From Scybalousia_A sp052170555 (GTDB taxonomy: Bacteria; Bacteroidota; Bacteroidia; Bacteroidales; P3): DNA of 64,000 nt. Of the stretch, positions 17,358-27,337 are shown piece after piece. The stretch covers positions 248,001 through 312,000 of the forward strand of contig JBQNAI010000002.1 of NCBI GenBank assembly GCA_052170555.1, in the 5' to 3' direction. The translations under genes were made by a program, and so were the position numbers. Under the pieces are notes generated by a model. The model saw only the letters and a list, made by a program, of their open reading frames with translations, was not told the DNA's origin and made no database searches. Each line of letters opens with the position of its first letter. Position 1 is the stretch's first letter.

Positions 17358-20330
17358 ATGATACTTAGAAAGTTGATAATACACAATATAGCTTCAATTG
17401 AGCATGCTGAAATAGATTTTTTAGGAGATATCTTAAAAAATGAGCCATTATTTCTTATCACAGGAGAAACTGGGAGTGGGAAGACAACTATTTTAGATGC
17501 TATTAGTCTGTGCCTTTATAAAGTTACGCCACGTATCAATGGCAGGAGTGATGAAAAAGTTAGCGGTTTCACTACTTACAAAGATGAGCAAGGCAATGCT
17601 TCGTATATTTCTGTTGCTGACCCTCGTCTTTTGCTACGACGAAATACGGTAGAGGCTTATACTTCATTGGAATTTGAGGATAATTACAACAATATTCATA
17701 TTGCTAAATGGGGCGTGAAAAAATCTCATGGTAAGGTTGATGGAAACTTACAAAAAGCAACGTGGGAATTAACCAATAAGGCGACAAATATAACCTTAGT
17801 CAAGGAGGCAGAGGTACAAAAAGAGATTTTGAATTGTGTAGGAATGACTTTCACAGAATTTTGTCGTACTTGCATGCTTTCGCAAGGAGAATTCACACGT
17901 TTTCTTAAAAGTAGTGAGAAAGAAAAAGGAGAAATATTGGAAAAACTTACACAAACTGAAATTTATTCTCAAATAGGGAAAAATATATTTGCTATTTCAA
18001 AACAAAAAAGACAAGAATTAGAGAAGAAGAAAATAGAATTGGAATCTGTAAAGTTATTATCTGAGGAAGAGGAAAAACTGATCAGAACAAAAATTGCACA
18101 AGATAAAGAGGAGGATGAAAAAAAAAGATTAGCAATCAATATTTTGAATCAAAAGATTGAATATCTAAAAAGATGGTTTTCTCTTCTTACAGATAAGGCT
18201 GCAAAAGAAAAACAGTTACAACAAAGTAACGATTATTTAAATAGTGAAGAATGTAAAAAGGAATGTAATATTATTAACTTGTGGAGTGATACTATACATT
18301 TAAGGAGTCAGATAAGTGAAAGAAATCGTTATAAAGGAGATTTAATAAAGCAATCTCAAAAAGTAAATAATTATAAGAGCAAATTTTTATTGCTAAATAG
18401 TGGTTTAAAATATCATATTGAAAGCAATGAAAAGATGAGGCACAATTATGAAGATATAGATAAATCTATAGACATAATACAGCAAAAGATTGATAATACT
18501 CAACAAGAATATAGTAATTTTAATCTATTATCATTAACGCAAGAGCAGACAGTTTTTATCAAAGAAAAAGAAAACTTGGTGGCTTTGAAAAGTACGATTG
18601 CCTTGTATCAACAAAATAAATTACCAATAGACAATATTGTAAAGAAAATAGAAAACGATAACAAAGACATAAAAAATATTGATAAACAACTGCAAGATAT
18701 TGAAATCCAGATAAACACACTTGTAGGAGAATATCAAAAGGCTAAGATGCAATATGAAAAAATTGCTTCGTCATTAGATTTGTGGGCAAAGAAAACACGA
18801 TTAAAACTTTCCGAAGGAGACATATGTCCTTTGTGTGGTCAAAGGATTGATAAGGTTTTCAAAGATGAAGATTTCAGGAAAATAGCAAGTCCTTTGGAGG
18901 AAGAAATCAAAAGGATTGATAAACAGTTGCATGATACCGAAAATGAGAAAAATAAAAAAGTAAATAAAATTGATCAATTGCAAAAAGAGATTCAAAGTCT
19001 GAACAAAGAAAAGACTCTATACCAAAAGAAAATAGATGATTTGGGATTGAAAATAAGAGAACTGTGCAATTCTTTGTCCTTGCCTTTGATGTTAGAAGAA
19101 AATTCGTTAGAATTGGATCATGCAGTAGAGAATACTCAAAGGAAGATTACAAATATATCCTCACAAATAGAGAAAGCAAATAAATTAGTTACAGAATTGA
19201 CAAAATTACAATCTCAAAGGACAGATTTGTTATTGATAAAAGAGCAAATGAAGAATGAATACAATTTGATAAACTCTTGTATTGATATCAAAAAAGACTT
19301 GGATGAATTTACAGTAAAATGGGAACAAGAAAGTATTGTTACACAACAAGTAAAAGATTTGTTAAATGAATGGAAGAAAATGAGAGATGATTTCTTTGCA
19401 TGGAAAAAACAAATTGATTCATTGAGGAGTAATATCAGTTTTTGTGAAAGTAATATTAACGCTTTCCTAAAGGAAAACTCTAGTATTCAAATACAGGATA
19501 TTGAACAACTCAATAGTTATACGGAACTTTCTGTTAAGGAATTGAAGGTTAAACATGAAAGTAATATTAAGCAACGTAATCAACTTCAAGGGGCATTGGA
19601 TCATATCAATAATGAGTTAGAGATATGTAAGCAGGAAGAAATAGAAGTGAAAGAAAATGAAAATATAGAAGATTTACAGAAAATAAAGGAACAACAGGAA
19701 AAAGACTACAAAGATATTCAATTAAGAATAGGAGCACATCTAAATATTTTGAAAGAAAATGAGAAAAATGTTATCATTTTTTCTGAAAAAATGAAAGAAA
19801 GAGAGGTTTTACAAAAAGATTGTGACAAATGGGAGTGGTTGAATAATGAATTAGGTACGTCAGATGGTAATAAATTTCGTAAAATTGCACAAAAGTTTAT
19901 TCTAAATGATTTGTTGGATAAGTCTAATTATTATTTGCATAGATTTTCTGAACGTTTTGAATTATGTTCCCAAAAAGATACACTTTCAATACTTATAAAA
20001 GATTTATTTGAAGGAGGGTTAATTTCTCCCGCTACTAATTTATCCGGAGGCGAAGGCTTTATGGTATCCTTATCTCTTGCCTTAGGTCTCTCAAAAATGA
20101 GTACAAATAATTCTTTTTGTGATATATTGTTTATTGATGAAGGATTTGGGACTCTTAGCGGAGAATATCTCAATTTAGTTATAGAAACTTTGGAAAAGTT
20201 GCATCAAATAGGAGGGAAAAGAGTAGGAGTCATATCGCATGTTTCGGACTTGAAAGAGAGGATATCTACTCAGATAAGAGTAAAAAGGAAAGATAATACA
20301 ACCTCATCAGTAGAAATTATAAGAACCTAA
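17358..20330 (+). CDS. sbcC: ATPase subunit SbcC (Rad50-type)
   Basis: A 990-residue SMC-like ATPase. The N-terminal half-site has Walker A ITGETGSGKTTIL near residues 35-47. Long coiled coils flank a zinc-hook ICPLCGQRID near residue 490, the dimerisation point. The C-terminal half carries the signature NLSGGEGFMVSLSLALGLS and Walker B ILFIDEGFGTL. It clamps DNA and regulates the SbcD nuclease. Length and architecture are normal, and there is no sign of frameshift despite many A-runs. A perfect 20-bp stem terminator lies downstream, between this gene and the convergent phoH. Confidence 0.95.
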   Translation: MILRKLIIHNIASIEHAEIDFLGDILKNEPLFLITGETGSGKTTILDAISLCLYKVTPRINGRSDEKVSGFTTYKDEQGNASYISVADPRLLLRRNTVEAYTSLEFEDNYNNIHIAKWGVKKSHGKVDGNLQKATWELTNKATNITLVKEAEVQKEILNCVGMTFTEFCRTCMLSQGEFTRFLKSSEKEKGEILEKLTQTEIYSQIGKNIFAISKQKRQELEKKKIELESVKLLSEEEEKLIRTKIAQDKEEDEKKRLAINILNQKIEYLKRWFSLLTDKAAKEKQLQQSNDYLNSEECKKECNIINLWSDTIHLRSQISERNRYKGDLIKQSQKVNNYKSKFLLLNSGLKYHIESNEKMRHNYEDIDKSIDIIQQKIDNTQQEYSNFNLLSLTQEQTVFIKEKENLVALKSTIALYQQNKLPIDNIVKKIENDNKDIKNIDKQLQDIEIQINTLVGEYQKAKMQYEKIASSLDLWAKKTRLKLSEGDICPLCGQRIDKVFKDEDFRKIASPLEEEIKRIDKQLHDTENEKNKKVNKIDQLQKEIQSLNKEKTLYQKKIDDLGLKIRELCNSLSLPLMLEENSLELDHAVENTQRKITNISSQIEKANKLVTELTKLQSQRTDLLLIKEQMKNEYNLINSCIDIKKDLDEFTVKWEQESIVTQQVKDLLNEWKKMRDDFFAWKKQIDSLRSNISFCESNINAFLKENSSIQIQDIEQLNSYTELSVKELKVKHESNIKQRNQLQGALDHINNELEICKQEEIEVKENENIEDLQKIKEQQEKDYKDIQLRIGAHLNILKENEKNVIIFSEKMKEREVLQKDCDKWEWLNNELGTSDGNKFRKIAQKFILNDLLDKSNYYLHRFSERFELCSQKDTLSILIKDLFEGGLISPATNLSGGEGFMVSLSLALGLSKMSTNNSFCDILFIDEGFGTLSGEYLNLVIETLEKLHQIGGKRVGVISHVSDLKERISTQIRVKRKDNTTSSVEIIRT

Positions 20331-20380
20331 CAATAAGAAAACATTTCGTATGGTATTGTAAATTTAGATTGCCATCTTAT

Positions 20381-20426
20381 CAAATTAAAGTCCCACATTA
20401 AATTTTTAATGTGGGACTTTAATTTG
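20381..20426. terminator. Bidirectional terminator between sbcC and phoH
   Basis: A perfect 20-bp inverted repeat: arm 20381-20400 (contains AATTAAAGTCCCACATTA) and arm 20407-20426 around a six-base loop, with T-rich or A-rich flanks on each side. It lies between two convergent genes. Confidence 0.85.
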
Positions 20427-20432
20427 ATTTTT

Positions 20433-21377
20433 TCACTCTTTAACTTTTTCTTTTTTATCAAAAGCGTTGACGATTTTTGTTACAAGAGGATTTCTTACAA
20501 TATCTTTTTCGTTAAGTGTAATGACGGAAAGATCCTTGATATTTTTCAATAAATGGATTGTTGGTAATAGTCCTGAATATTGTTTATTTGGTAAATCTAT
20601 CTGCGAAGGATCGCCTGTGATAATAAATTTGGACCAATTTCCCATACGAGTTAAAAACATTTTAAGTTGAGATTGAGTTGCATTTTGAGCCTCGTCCAAA
20701 ATAGCAAAGCAATTCTCAAGAGTGCGTCCTCGCATAAAAGCAAGAGGGGCTATTTCTATGGTGTGGTTCTCAATTAAATAATCAAGTTTATTTCTGGTAA
20801 GCATATCTCTTAGGGCATCGTATAATGGTTGTAGATAAGGATCTAATTTGTCTTTCAGCCCACCGGGTAGGAATCCCAAATTCTCTCCAGCTTCCACCGC
20901 AGGACGTGTCAGAATGATACGTTTTATTTTCTTTTCTTTCAGATATTTGACAGCTAATGCCACGGCTGTATAAGTTTTCCCACTACCCGCAGGACCAATG
21001 GCAAATAGCATATCCTTTTTTTCTATCTCCTCTATCATTTTTTGCTGATTCTTAGTGCGAGCTTTTATACTTTGACCATTGGATCCATAAACCAATACTT
21101 GTGCATCACTTTCTTTTTCTATCTTTTCATCGTTGAATGCAGCCATTATTAATTCGCCTGAAATTATAGGTGTTTTTTTATATATGGATTTTAGCCTTAC
21201 AAAGAAAGAAAGGAATTTTTCTACTTCTATTTCCTCTCCTTTCACTTTCATAACATTACTTCTAACAGATACCGTCAAATTTTCAAACAATGTTTCAATG
21301 AAAGAAAGGTTTTTTTCATTAACTCCAAAAAATTCCCTTTGATCTATATCATTTAGATTTATATTCTTTTCTACCAT
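20433..21377 (-). CDS. PhoH-like ATPase (YbeZ family)
   Basis: A 314-residue PhoH-type P-loop NTPase, linked in other bacteria to ribosome and RNA metabolism with YbeY. Motifs: FAIGPAGSGKTYTAVALAV (Walker A) near residue 131, RPAVEAGENLGFLPGG near 163, and NCFAILDEAQNATQSQLKMF (Walker B) near 226, then ITGDPSQIDLP. The N-terminal ~110 residues are the usual domain preceding the ATPase. It follows the PorE-like gene by 26 bases on the minus strand, so they may share a transcript. Confidence 0.92.
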   Translation of the reverse strand: MVEKNINLNDIDQREFFGVNEKNLSFIETLFENLTVSVRSNVMKVKGEEIEVEKFLSFFVRLKSIYKKTPIISGELIMAAFNDEKIEKESDAQVLVYGSNGQSIKARTKNQQKMIEEIEKKDMLFAIGPAGSGKTYTAVALAVKYLKEKKIKRIILTRPAVEAGENLGFLPGGLKDKLDPYLQPLYDALRDMLTRNKLDYLIENHTIEIAPLAFMRGRTLENCFAILDEAQNATQSQLKMFLTRMGNWSKFIITGDPSQIDLPNKQYSGLLPTIHLLKNIKDLSVITLNEKDIVRNPLVTKIVNAFDKKEKVKE

Positions 21378-21403
21378 TGTCTATATTTGTTATTATATAT
21401 TGA

Positions 21404-23329
21404 TTATTTAACTTTCAGTATTTTAAACTCCGTTCGTCTGTTTTGTCGTCTTCCGTCCTCCGTGGAGTTATCTGCAATTGGTTTTTGCATCCCATATCCT
21501 TTGGTACTTAATTTATTGGTATCAATTCCTTTATCCACCAACCATTTTTTTACTTCATTGGCACGTTTTTGTGAAAGTATGAGATTGTATTCCTCTTTAC
21601 CTGTATTATCCGTGTGCCCCGCAATCTCTACACTTATATTAGGATTAGTGTTCATAAGTTTGAGTAGAGTGTTTAATTCCACATTACTTTCTTCTTTCAA
21701 CTCGAAAGAATTGGTAGCAAAAAAAATATTTTTTAATATTACACTTTTCCCCTCCTTTATAGATTGCATACGAATATCTTTGTCTATATAGTCTTTATCT
21801 ATAATATCTTTATCATCTTTGATTGAAAAATTTTCGCTATATAGCAGATAGCCACTACATGTGACGCTCATAGCGTAGTCTTCTTGTGTCACAAGGGCTA
21901 AAGTATATGTATCGGAAATTTTATCTGAAGTAGTAGAAGTTATGAGTTTGTTGGTATGCAAGTTTCTTATTTCAAAAATGGCTTCATTTCCTATTTTACT
22001 GTCGTCATAGAACACTTTGCCCCTTAAACATATAACTTTGGTCGGTTTTTTTTCATCTTCCATCTCAAAAGCATATAAGTCCATTTTATTGGGCGGATTA
22101 TCTTTTGCATATATTGCGAATTTACCACTTGCAGATACCACAAGACAAGTCTCATCAGCTTTGGTATTAATTGGATATCCTATATTGATAGGTTTTTGAA
22201 ACTTCCCATTAATTATTTTTGAATAATAAATATCTTGTCCACCAATACCTACAAGCGAATCGGAAGAAAAATATAATGTGCTATTAGAAGGATGAATAAA
22301 GGGAGACATTTCATTTCCACCGCTATTGATAATATTTCCACAGTTTTTGGCCTTACTCCATGTGCTATCATCTCTAAGATAAGTATACCAAATATCACTA
22401 CCGCCAAATCCTCCTTCACGATTTGAAACAAAGAATAATGTACGCCCATCTGATGCTATGCTTGGTTGAGACTCCCAAGCAGAAGAATTAACATTTATTC
22501 CCAAATTTTGAGCCTCGCTCCAACTATCTCCTATCCTTTTTCTACGGTAAATATCACATGAGCCGAATCCGTCTTTTGTATTGCATTTTGCGAAATATAA
22601 GTATCTACCATCGGGAGATATACTTGCTGCTCCTTCATTTGCATTAGTATTGAGAGGAAAAGGGAGCTTTTGTTTTTTGTTCCAAAAACTTTGTAGCAAA
22701 ACTCCATCCGTATTTTGCATTTGTTCTTGCTTGCTGCTTGCAAAATAAAAATCCTCTTGATCATTTTCTCGTTGTGTAAAATAGAGCTGGTTATCAATAG
22801 TAAGGGTCGGCAAATATTGATAAACAGTGTCGTTGATATTTGTTCCTAAATTAATCGGGAGAATATCTTTTTTCGTTTGTAATTGTTCAAGTATGAAATC
22901 TATGCATTTAATATTGTATTTGCATTGCTCAACTCTAAATTTATATTCTTTTTTTGTTTGATTATGGATGTAATATGAAAAATATTTTTTAGATTGTTCA
23001 TAGTTGTCAATTTGTTTATGCATTACTCCCAAGCGATAATATGCATTCATATCATAATTAGAATCAATATTTATTCCTTTTTCATAATATGCAATACTAT
23101 TTCCAAAATCTTTTTTATTGAAATATATCTCTCCTAAAAAAATATGCAATGGTGCATAAGTCGGATCGTCGTTGATCGTTTTTTTAAGTATTTTTATTGC
23201 TTTTTCATCATCCTCCTGACTTACAAGCTGCATAGCCTTTGTTATAGCCTGGTCAGATGTTGTATGTTGTGCTACTGTCAGTAGGGATAATGTGCAAAAT
23301 AGAACTGTGAATACAAATATTTTTCTCAT
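21404..23329 (-). CDS. OmpA/TPR/PD40 outer-membrane protein, PorE-like architecture
   Basis: A 641-residue exported protein. An N-terminal signal peptide (MRKIFVFTVLFCTLSLLTVAQ) is followed by TPR-like repeats to about residue 140, a PD40/WD40-like beta-propeller from about 160 to 400 (repeats ISPDGRYLYF, IASDGRTLFF, IHPSNSTLYF), a carboxypeptidase-regulatory-like fold near 415-510 and an OmpA C-terminal peptidoglycan-binding domain (VEIAGHTDNTGKEEYNLILS, KGYGMQKPIADN) to the end. This domain order matches PorE, a T9SS component proposed to anchor the machine to peptidoglycan. Other OmpA/TPR/PD40 proteins share it, so the PorE assignment is likely but not certain. PhoH follows downstream. Confidence 0.82.
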   Translation of the reverse strand: MRKIFVFTVLFCTLSLLTVAQHTTSDQAITKAMQLVSQEDDEKAIKILKKTINDDPTYAPLHIFLGEIYFNKKDFGNSIAYYEKGINIDSNYDMNAYYRLGVMHKQIDNYEQSKKYFSYYIHNQTKKEYKFRVEQCKYNIKCIDFILEQLQTKKDILPINLGTNINDTVYQYLPTLTIDNQLYFTQRENDQEDFYFASSKQEQMQNTDGVLLQSFWNKKQKLPFPLNTNANEGAASISPDGRYLYFAKCNTKDGFGSCDIYRRKRIGDSWSEAQNLGINVNSSAWESQPSIASDGRTLFFVSNREGGFGGSDIWYTYLRDDSTWSKAKNCGNIINSGGNEMSPFIHPSNSTLYFSSDSLVGIGGQDIYYSKIINGKFQKPINIGYPINTKADETCLVVSASGKFAIYAKDNPPNKMDLYAFEMEDEKKPTKVICLRGKVFYDDSKIGNEAIFEIRNLHTNKLITSTTSDKISDTYTLALVTQEDYAMSVTCSGYLLYSENFSIKDDKDIIDKDYIDKDIRMQSIKEGKSVILKNIFFATNSFELKEESNVELNTLLKLMNTNPNISVEIAGHTDNTGKEEYNLILSQKRANEVKKWLVDKGIDTNKLSTKGYGMQKPIADNSTEDGRRQNRRTEFKILKVK

Positions 23330-23363
23330 AATAGGTTAACTCCATCTATTATTATTAATGTCG

Positions 23364-23371
23364 CAAAGGTA
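23364..23371 (-). promoter_or_regulatory. -7 element for the PorE-like gene
   Basis: On the minus strand TACCTTTG fits TAnnTTTG and lies 35 bases before the ATG. No convincing -33 TTTG is seen at the expected distance. Confidence 0.45.
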
Positions 23372-23563
23372 CAATATTTAAACTAGTTTTAAAAAATTTT
23401 AATAAAAACGATATTTTTAACTTTCTTTGCTTTTATTTCAATATTTATATTAGTAAAGTGTGATATAATTTTTTGTTTCTGTTTTCATTTTACAATGAAT
23501 TCAAGATATGGTGACTAAAACCATAAGTAGAAATAATTGATACGTATGATTTGGTATATAATT

Positions 23564-25213
23564 TTACGTACAGATAGAATCTATTAGTTTTTTAGTGTAT
23601 TTTTCCTTTGGATTAATGTAAATATCTTGAGATTCACCCTGTTCGATTATTCTTCCTTTTTGCATAACGATTATTCTATCCGACATATATTTGACGACAC
23701 CTAAATCGTGAGAAATAAAGATATATGTAAATCCAAAATCTTTTTTCAGGTCATTTAATAAATTCAAAACTTGTGCCTGAACGCTAACATCTAATGCCGA
23801 TACACTTTCATCGCATATAATGAGTTTGGGATTAAGAGCCAATGCACGAGCAATGCCTACACGTTGGCGTTGTCCTCCTGATAACTGATGAGGATAACGT
23901 GAATAAAATTCTGCATTAAGCCCTGTTTTATCTAGTAATTCTAACGTTTTACTTTTTCTTTTTTCTGCATTGTAAAGATTAAATACCGACATTGGTTCTT
24001 CAATTGAAGAACCAATAGTTCTTCGTGGGTTTAACGAAGAATAAGGATCCTGAAATATAATTTGAATATCTTTTCTTAAACTATGTTTTTCCGACTTTGT
24101 CAAATTACTAACACATTTGCCTTCAAAGATAATACAACCAGATGAAAGATTTGTCAATCTTGTTATAGCACGTCCGATTGTCGTTTTACCACATCCGCTC
24201 TCACCCACAAGTCCCAGTGTTTCTCCTCTCTGGACATCAAAAGTTATATTATCAATTGCGTGAAAATATTGTATTGCTTTACCAAAAATATTTCGTTTTA
24301 TTACATAATCAACTTTTAAATTCTTAACTTGCAATATCGGATTACGTATTTTAGTAATTAGCGTTAAATTCTCATATTTTGAATATGATATTTTATTCAC
24401 CAAATTGTCATTTGATTGCATAAGATCATTGATTGTCATCAACCGTTTAGGTTTATAATTTAGCGGGGGACGTGATGCAATCAAACTTTTAGTATATATA
24501 TGCTGTGGATTGTTGAAAATATTTTCAGCGGTATTTGTTTCTACAATTCTACCTTTGTATATAACTGCGATTCTGTCGGAAATTTTGTGAACAACACCTA
24601 AATCATGAGATATAAATATGACAGCCATGTTGTGTTTTTGCTGTAAATCTTTTAAAAGTTCGAGTATGTTTTTTTGAACAGTGACATCTAGTGCAGTAGT
24701 GGGTTCGTCTGCAATAAGAAGTTGAGGTTCTATACTTAGAGCCATAGCAATCATAATCCTTTGTTGCTGTCCTCCGGATAGAGAATGCGGATAAGAATTA
24801 TAAATTCTTTCTTTATTAGATAAAAGCACTTCCTCAAATAATTGAAATGTTCTTTCTTTTGCCTGCTGCTTAGATAAAGGAGTATTAGCAAGCAACATTT
24901 CTTCTACTTGATGACCACATTTTTTTACGGGATTTAAGGCAGTCATAGGCTCTTGAAATATCATAGATTTATGCCTGCCATTAAAAATAATGTGTCCGCT
25001 ACTTATTTTTGCAATTCTTTTATCTAATAGGTTCATTATTGCTAAAGAGGATACGCTTTTGCCACTACCACTCTCCCCCACTAAGCCTAAAATCTCTCCT
25101 TCGTAGACAGAAAATTCCACATTGTGCGTTATTTCATTCCAAATATTATTTTGTTTGAATGATATGCTTAAATCTCTAACCTCTAATATAATATTTTTTC
25201 CTATCCCATTCAC
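23564..25213 (-). CDS. Peptide ABC transporter, two fused ATP-binding domains (DppD-DppF/YejF type)
   Basis: A 549-residue protein with two complete ABC ATPase domains. The first has Walker A GLVGESGSGKSVSS near residue 43 and signature LSGGQQQRIMIA with LLIADEPTTALD; the second has GLVGESGCGKTTIGRA near 335 and LSGGQRQRVGIA with LIICDESVSALDV. The RPPLNYKP segment in the middle is the oligopeptide-transporter C-terminal extension of the first domain. It would energise import of peptides or similar solutes, but no permease or binding-protein gene is within the window next to it, so the partner proteins are encoded elsewhere. Confidence 0.93.
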   Translation of the reverse strand: MNGIGKNIILEVRDLSISFKQNNIWNEITHNVEFSVYEGEILGLVGESGSGKSVSSLAIMNLLDKRIAKISSGHIIFNGRHKSMIFQEPMTALNPVKKCGHQVEEMLLANTPLSKQQAKERTFQLFEEVLLSNKERIYNSYPHSLSGGQQQRIMIAMALSIEPQLLIADEPTTALDVTVQKNILELLKDLQQKHNMAVIFISHDLGVVHKISDRIAVIYKGRIVETNTAENIFNNPQHIYTKSLIASRPPLNYKPKRLMTINDLMQSNDNLVNKISYSKYENLTLITKIRNPILQVKNLKVDYVIKRNIFGKAIQYFHAIDNITFDVQRGETLGLVGESGCGKTTIGRAITRLTNLSSGCIIFEGKCVSNLTKSEKHSLRKDIQIIFQDPYSSLNPRRTIGSSIEEPMSVFNLYNAEKRKSKTLELLDKTGLNAEFYSRYPHQLSGGQRQRVGIARALALNPKLIICDESVSALDVSVQAQVLNLLNDLKKDFGFTYIFISHDLGVVKYMSDRIIVMQKGRIIEQGESQDIYINPKEKYTKKLIDSICT

Positions 25214-25235
25214 TTGCTAACTCCAAAATAGACTG

Positions 25236-25243
25236 CAAAGATA
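25236..25243 (-). promoter_or_regulatory. -7 element for the ABC ATPase gene
   Basis: Minus-strand TATCTTTG, 23 bases upstream of the ATG at 25213. No clear -33 TTTG is seen. Confidence 0.45.
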
Positions 25244-25271
25244 TGAAAATTTGAAAAAAAATATGAAATAT

Positions 25272-25302
25272 TTTGCCAATTTAATAAATTGTTATAATTT
25301 TG
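25272..25302 (+). promoter_or_regulatory. Promoter of tRNA-Gln
   Basis: TTTG at 25272-25275 and TAATTTTG at 25295-25302 with exactly 19 bases between, ending 27 bases before the tRNA. Confidence 0.75.
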
Positions 25303-25329
25303 CACCTCGTATTTGGATGATACGAACAC

Positions 25330-25400
25330 TGTCCCATGGTGTAATGGTAACACAGCAGATTTTGGTTCTGTCGTTTCTAGTTCGAATCTAGATGGGACAA
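25330..25400 (+). tRNA. tRNA-Gln (anticodon TTG)
   Basis: A 71-nt cloverleaf: acceptor TGTCCCA (25330-25336) pairs with TGGGACA (25393-25399), discriminator A at 25400. The anticodon loop TTTTGGT gives TTG, and the T-arm has the GTTCGAATC loop. CCA is not encoded. Confidence 0.95.
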
Positions 25401-25403
25401 CAA

Positions 25404-25432
25404 TAAGGGGCTAGTAATCAGCTCCTTATTTC
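25404..25432 (+). terminator. Terminator after tRNA-Gln
   Basis: TAAGGGGCT (25404-25412) pairs with AGCTCCTTA (25420-25428) with one G-U pair, followed by a T-rich run. Confidence 0.75.
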
Positions 25433-25820
25433 TTTTTATGGTGACTTTCAATAAATTTACTGTCATAACTTTGTAAAACTTTATATTCTCCTGGCAATAT
25501 TTTGGCTAAAAATTTAACTTCGAAAACGGAACAAATTAATAATTTTCAATTTACTATGGTTGTCCGAGCAATTGTAATGCAGGATAAAAATGAATTTGCA
25601 ATATTTTATTGCCTATAGTATAAGAAAAAGTAGAGGCAACATAAAGTTGCCTTTCAATATTAAAGATAAAAGTAGAGCCGAATCTCTGAGATTTATAAAA
25701 GTACGATTTTCCCGTTTTTTGAAATTTTCTTATTAAAATAATTTGCTATTAAAATAATTATTTGTAATTTTGAAAGTTGAAATGGACTTATTACACTAAT
25801 AATTAATTTTAAAGAGGATA
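25433..25820. other. Intergenic stretch between tRNA-Gln and the outer-membrane barrel gene
   Basis: 388 bp without a supported ORF. It holds a small perfect hairpin, AGGCAAC / GTTGCCT at 25634-25652, followed by TTTC, and the promoter of the next gene at 25742-25772. Otherwise nothing is seen. Confidence 0.5.
25742..25772 (+). promoter_or_regulatory. Promoter of the outer-membrane barrel gene
   Basis: TTTG (25742-25745) and TAATTTTG (25765-25772), 19-base spacing. The predicted start gives a leader of about 40 bases before the ATG at 25821. Confidence 0.7.
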
Positions 25821-26627
25821 ATGAAAAAAATGATTATTTCGGGAACGTTTTTGTGTATTTTACTATCCATGACGTTGATGTCTTTTGCCACGGGGGATTG
25901 GCGTAAAGGTATTTGGAACAGAGACATATCTGAGCATTTGCTTTGTTTTAATGTAGAAACAATACCTGTTTTGACGGAGGCTTTCAAGAGTACTACACCA
26001 TGGGCTTTTGGGTTCAATACAGGATATGAATATAAAATTAGACCGAGTATTATACACAGTAGAATATCTTTCGGATTTGGTGGGCATTTTGGTGTATCTC
26101 GTTATTTTGGATCTAACATTAATACTACTGTTATTGGGCATGAACTTAATCAACGATGGGATTCTTACAAGTCTTTTACAGAGATACCTTTGTTATTGGA
26201 CGTAAATATGTATTTTAACTTCAAAACAAGTAATATTTTTATTGGTGTAGCAGGAGGAATAAACTTGATGCTTGGAGAAAGAGATGCTTCGTTGAACCAA
26301 ATAGGTCCTTCATCTACCTCTGAATTGGAAAGGCAATATTTAGTCCAATTTGGCAAGGAGGTAGATATAGTTTCCATTCAACTAAATGAAAACAATGTAT
26401 CATTAAATCATATAATACCTACTTTTCGTGCTATAGTCGGTTATACATATGAGTTTTCGCAAGATTGGAGTATGAGAATTAAAGTAGGAGTAGATTATCA
26501 GATGAAATACGCAGACGAATATAAAGGATTTCATCTAGATTCAGACTATTACGAATACTATCATCGTCATGATTCACCGCAGATGCTTAATCCTTTCTTT
26601 TCAATAGGTTTACTTTATTCATTGTAA
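25821..26627 (+). CDS. Outer-membrane beta-barrel protein (porin-like, OMP_b-brl)
   Basis: A 268-residue protein with a signal peptide (about residues 1-23, ending near SFATG) and alternating hydrophobic-aromatic strands such as WAFGFNTGYEYKIRPSI, ISFGFGGHFGVSRYFGS, FIGVAGGINLMLGER and FFSIGLLYSL at the C-terminus. This is the pattern of the small eight-to-ten-strand barrels common in Bacteroidetes outer membranes. No specific function can be assigned. It has its own promoter and may be read through into rsmE, which starts five bases after its stop. Confidence 0.75.
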   Translation: MKKMIISGTFLCILLSMTLMSFATGDWRKGIWNRDISEHLLCFNVETIPVLTEAFKSTTPWAFGFNTGYEYKIRPSIIHSRISFGFGGHFGVSRYFGSNINTTVIGHELNQRWDSYKSFTEIPLLLDVNMYFNFKTSNIFIGVAGGINLMLGERDASLNQIGPSSTSELERQYLVQFGKEVDIVSIQLNENNVSLNHIIPTFRAIVGYTYEFSQDWSMRIKVGVDYQMKYADEYKGFHLDSDYYEYYHRHDSPQMLNPFFSIGLLYSL

Positions 26628-26632
26628 CATAA

Positions 26633-27337
26633 ATGCAATTATTTTTCGTTGATGGTTGTTCTATAGACGAGTCAATCACGCTGAATAAGGAGGAAAGTTT
26701 TCATATTTATAAAGTATTGAGAATGAGAGAGGGGGATGATATTTTCCTTACTGATGGTAAAGGAGGGCTTTTTGAGTGTACTATATTGGAAGCTACTCCT
26801 AAGAGATGTACAGTAAAACTTGTTAAAACTCAATATAATTACCAACAACGCTCATACAAAATACATTTAGCAATAGCTCCAACTAAAAATATTAATCGTA
26901 TGGAATGGTTATTAGAAAAAGCTGTGGAGATAGGCATAGACGAAATAACACCTATCGTAACTGAGCATTCGGAACGTAGAACTATAAATATGGAGCGTTT
27001 GGATAAGATACTTGTTTCTGCAATGAAGCAGTCTATCAAGTGTTTCAAACCAAAAATGAATGATTTGACAAAATTCTCTACACTAATTAATAATTTGAAT
27101 GAAGAAAAGAGATATCTCTGTTGCTGTAACAATGAAAATAAAGTAATGATCAAGGACGACTATTCTCCGAATAGTTCAGTTATTTTATTTATCGGACCGG
27201 AGGGGGATTTTTCTAACTCTGAGATTTCCCAAGCAAAAATTACAGGGTGCAAACTTATTTCTTTGGGAGAACAACGTTTGCGGACAGAGACTGCAGCACT
27301 GTATGCTATAAGTAATATTCATTTTTTAAACCAATGA
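26633..27337 (+). CDS. rsmE: 16S rRNA (uracil-1498-N3)-methyltransferase
   Basis: A SPOUT-class methyltransferase of 234 residues that methylates U1498 of 16S rRNA using SAM. The N-terminal PUA-like segment (HIYKVLRMREGDDIFLTDGKG) and the C-terminal knot motifs (ILFIGPEGDFSNSEI and SLGEQRLRTETAALYAIS) are intact. The stop overlaps the start of the DUF4159 gene (ATGA), a common arrangement in Bacteroidales. Confidence 0.95.
   Translation: MQLFFVDGCSIDESITLNKEESFHIYKVLRMREGDDIFLTDGKGGLFECTILEATPKRCTVKLVKTQYNYQQRSYKIHLAIAPTKNINRMEWLLEKAVEIGIDEITPIVTEHSERRTINMERLDKILVSAMKQSIKCFKPKMNDLTKFSTLINNLNEEKRYLCCCNNENKVMIKDDYSPNSSVILFIGPEGDFSNSEISQAKITGCKLISLGEQRLRTETAALYAISNIHFLNQ

Noticed and set aside
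25634..25652. The AGGCAAC/GTTGCCT hairpin as a small RNA
   Set aside because: Too little sequence support for an independent RNA; left as part of the intergenic description.
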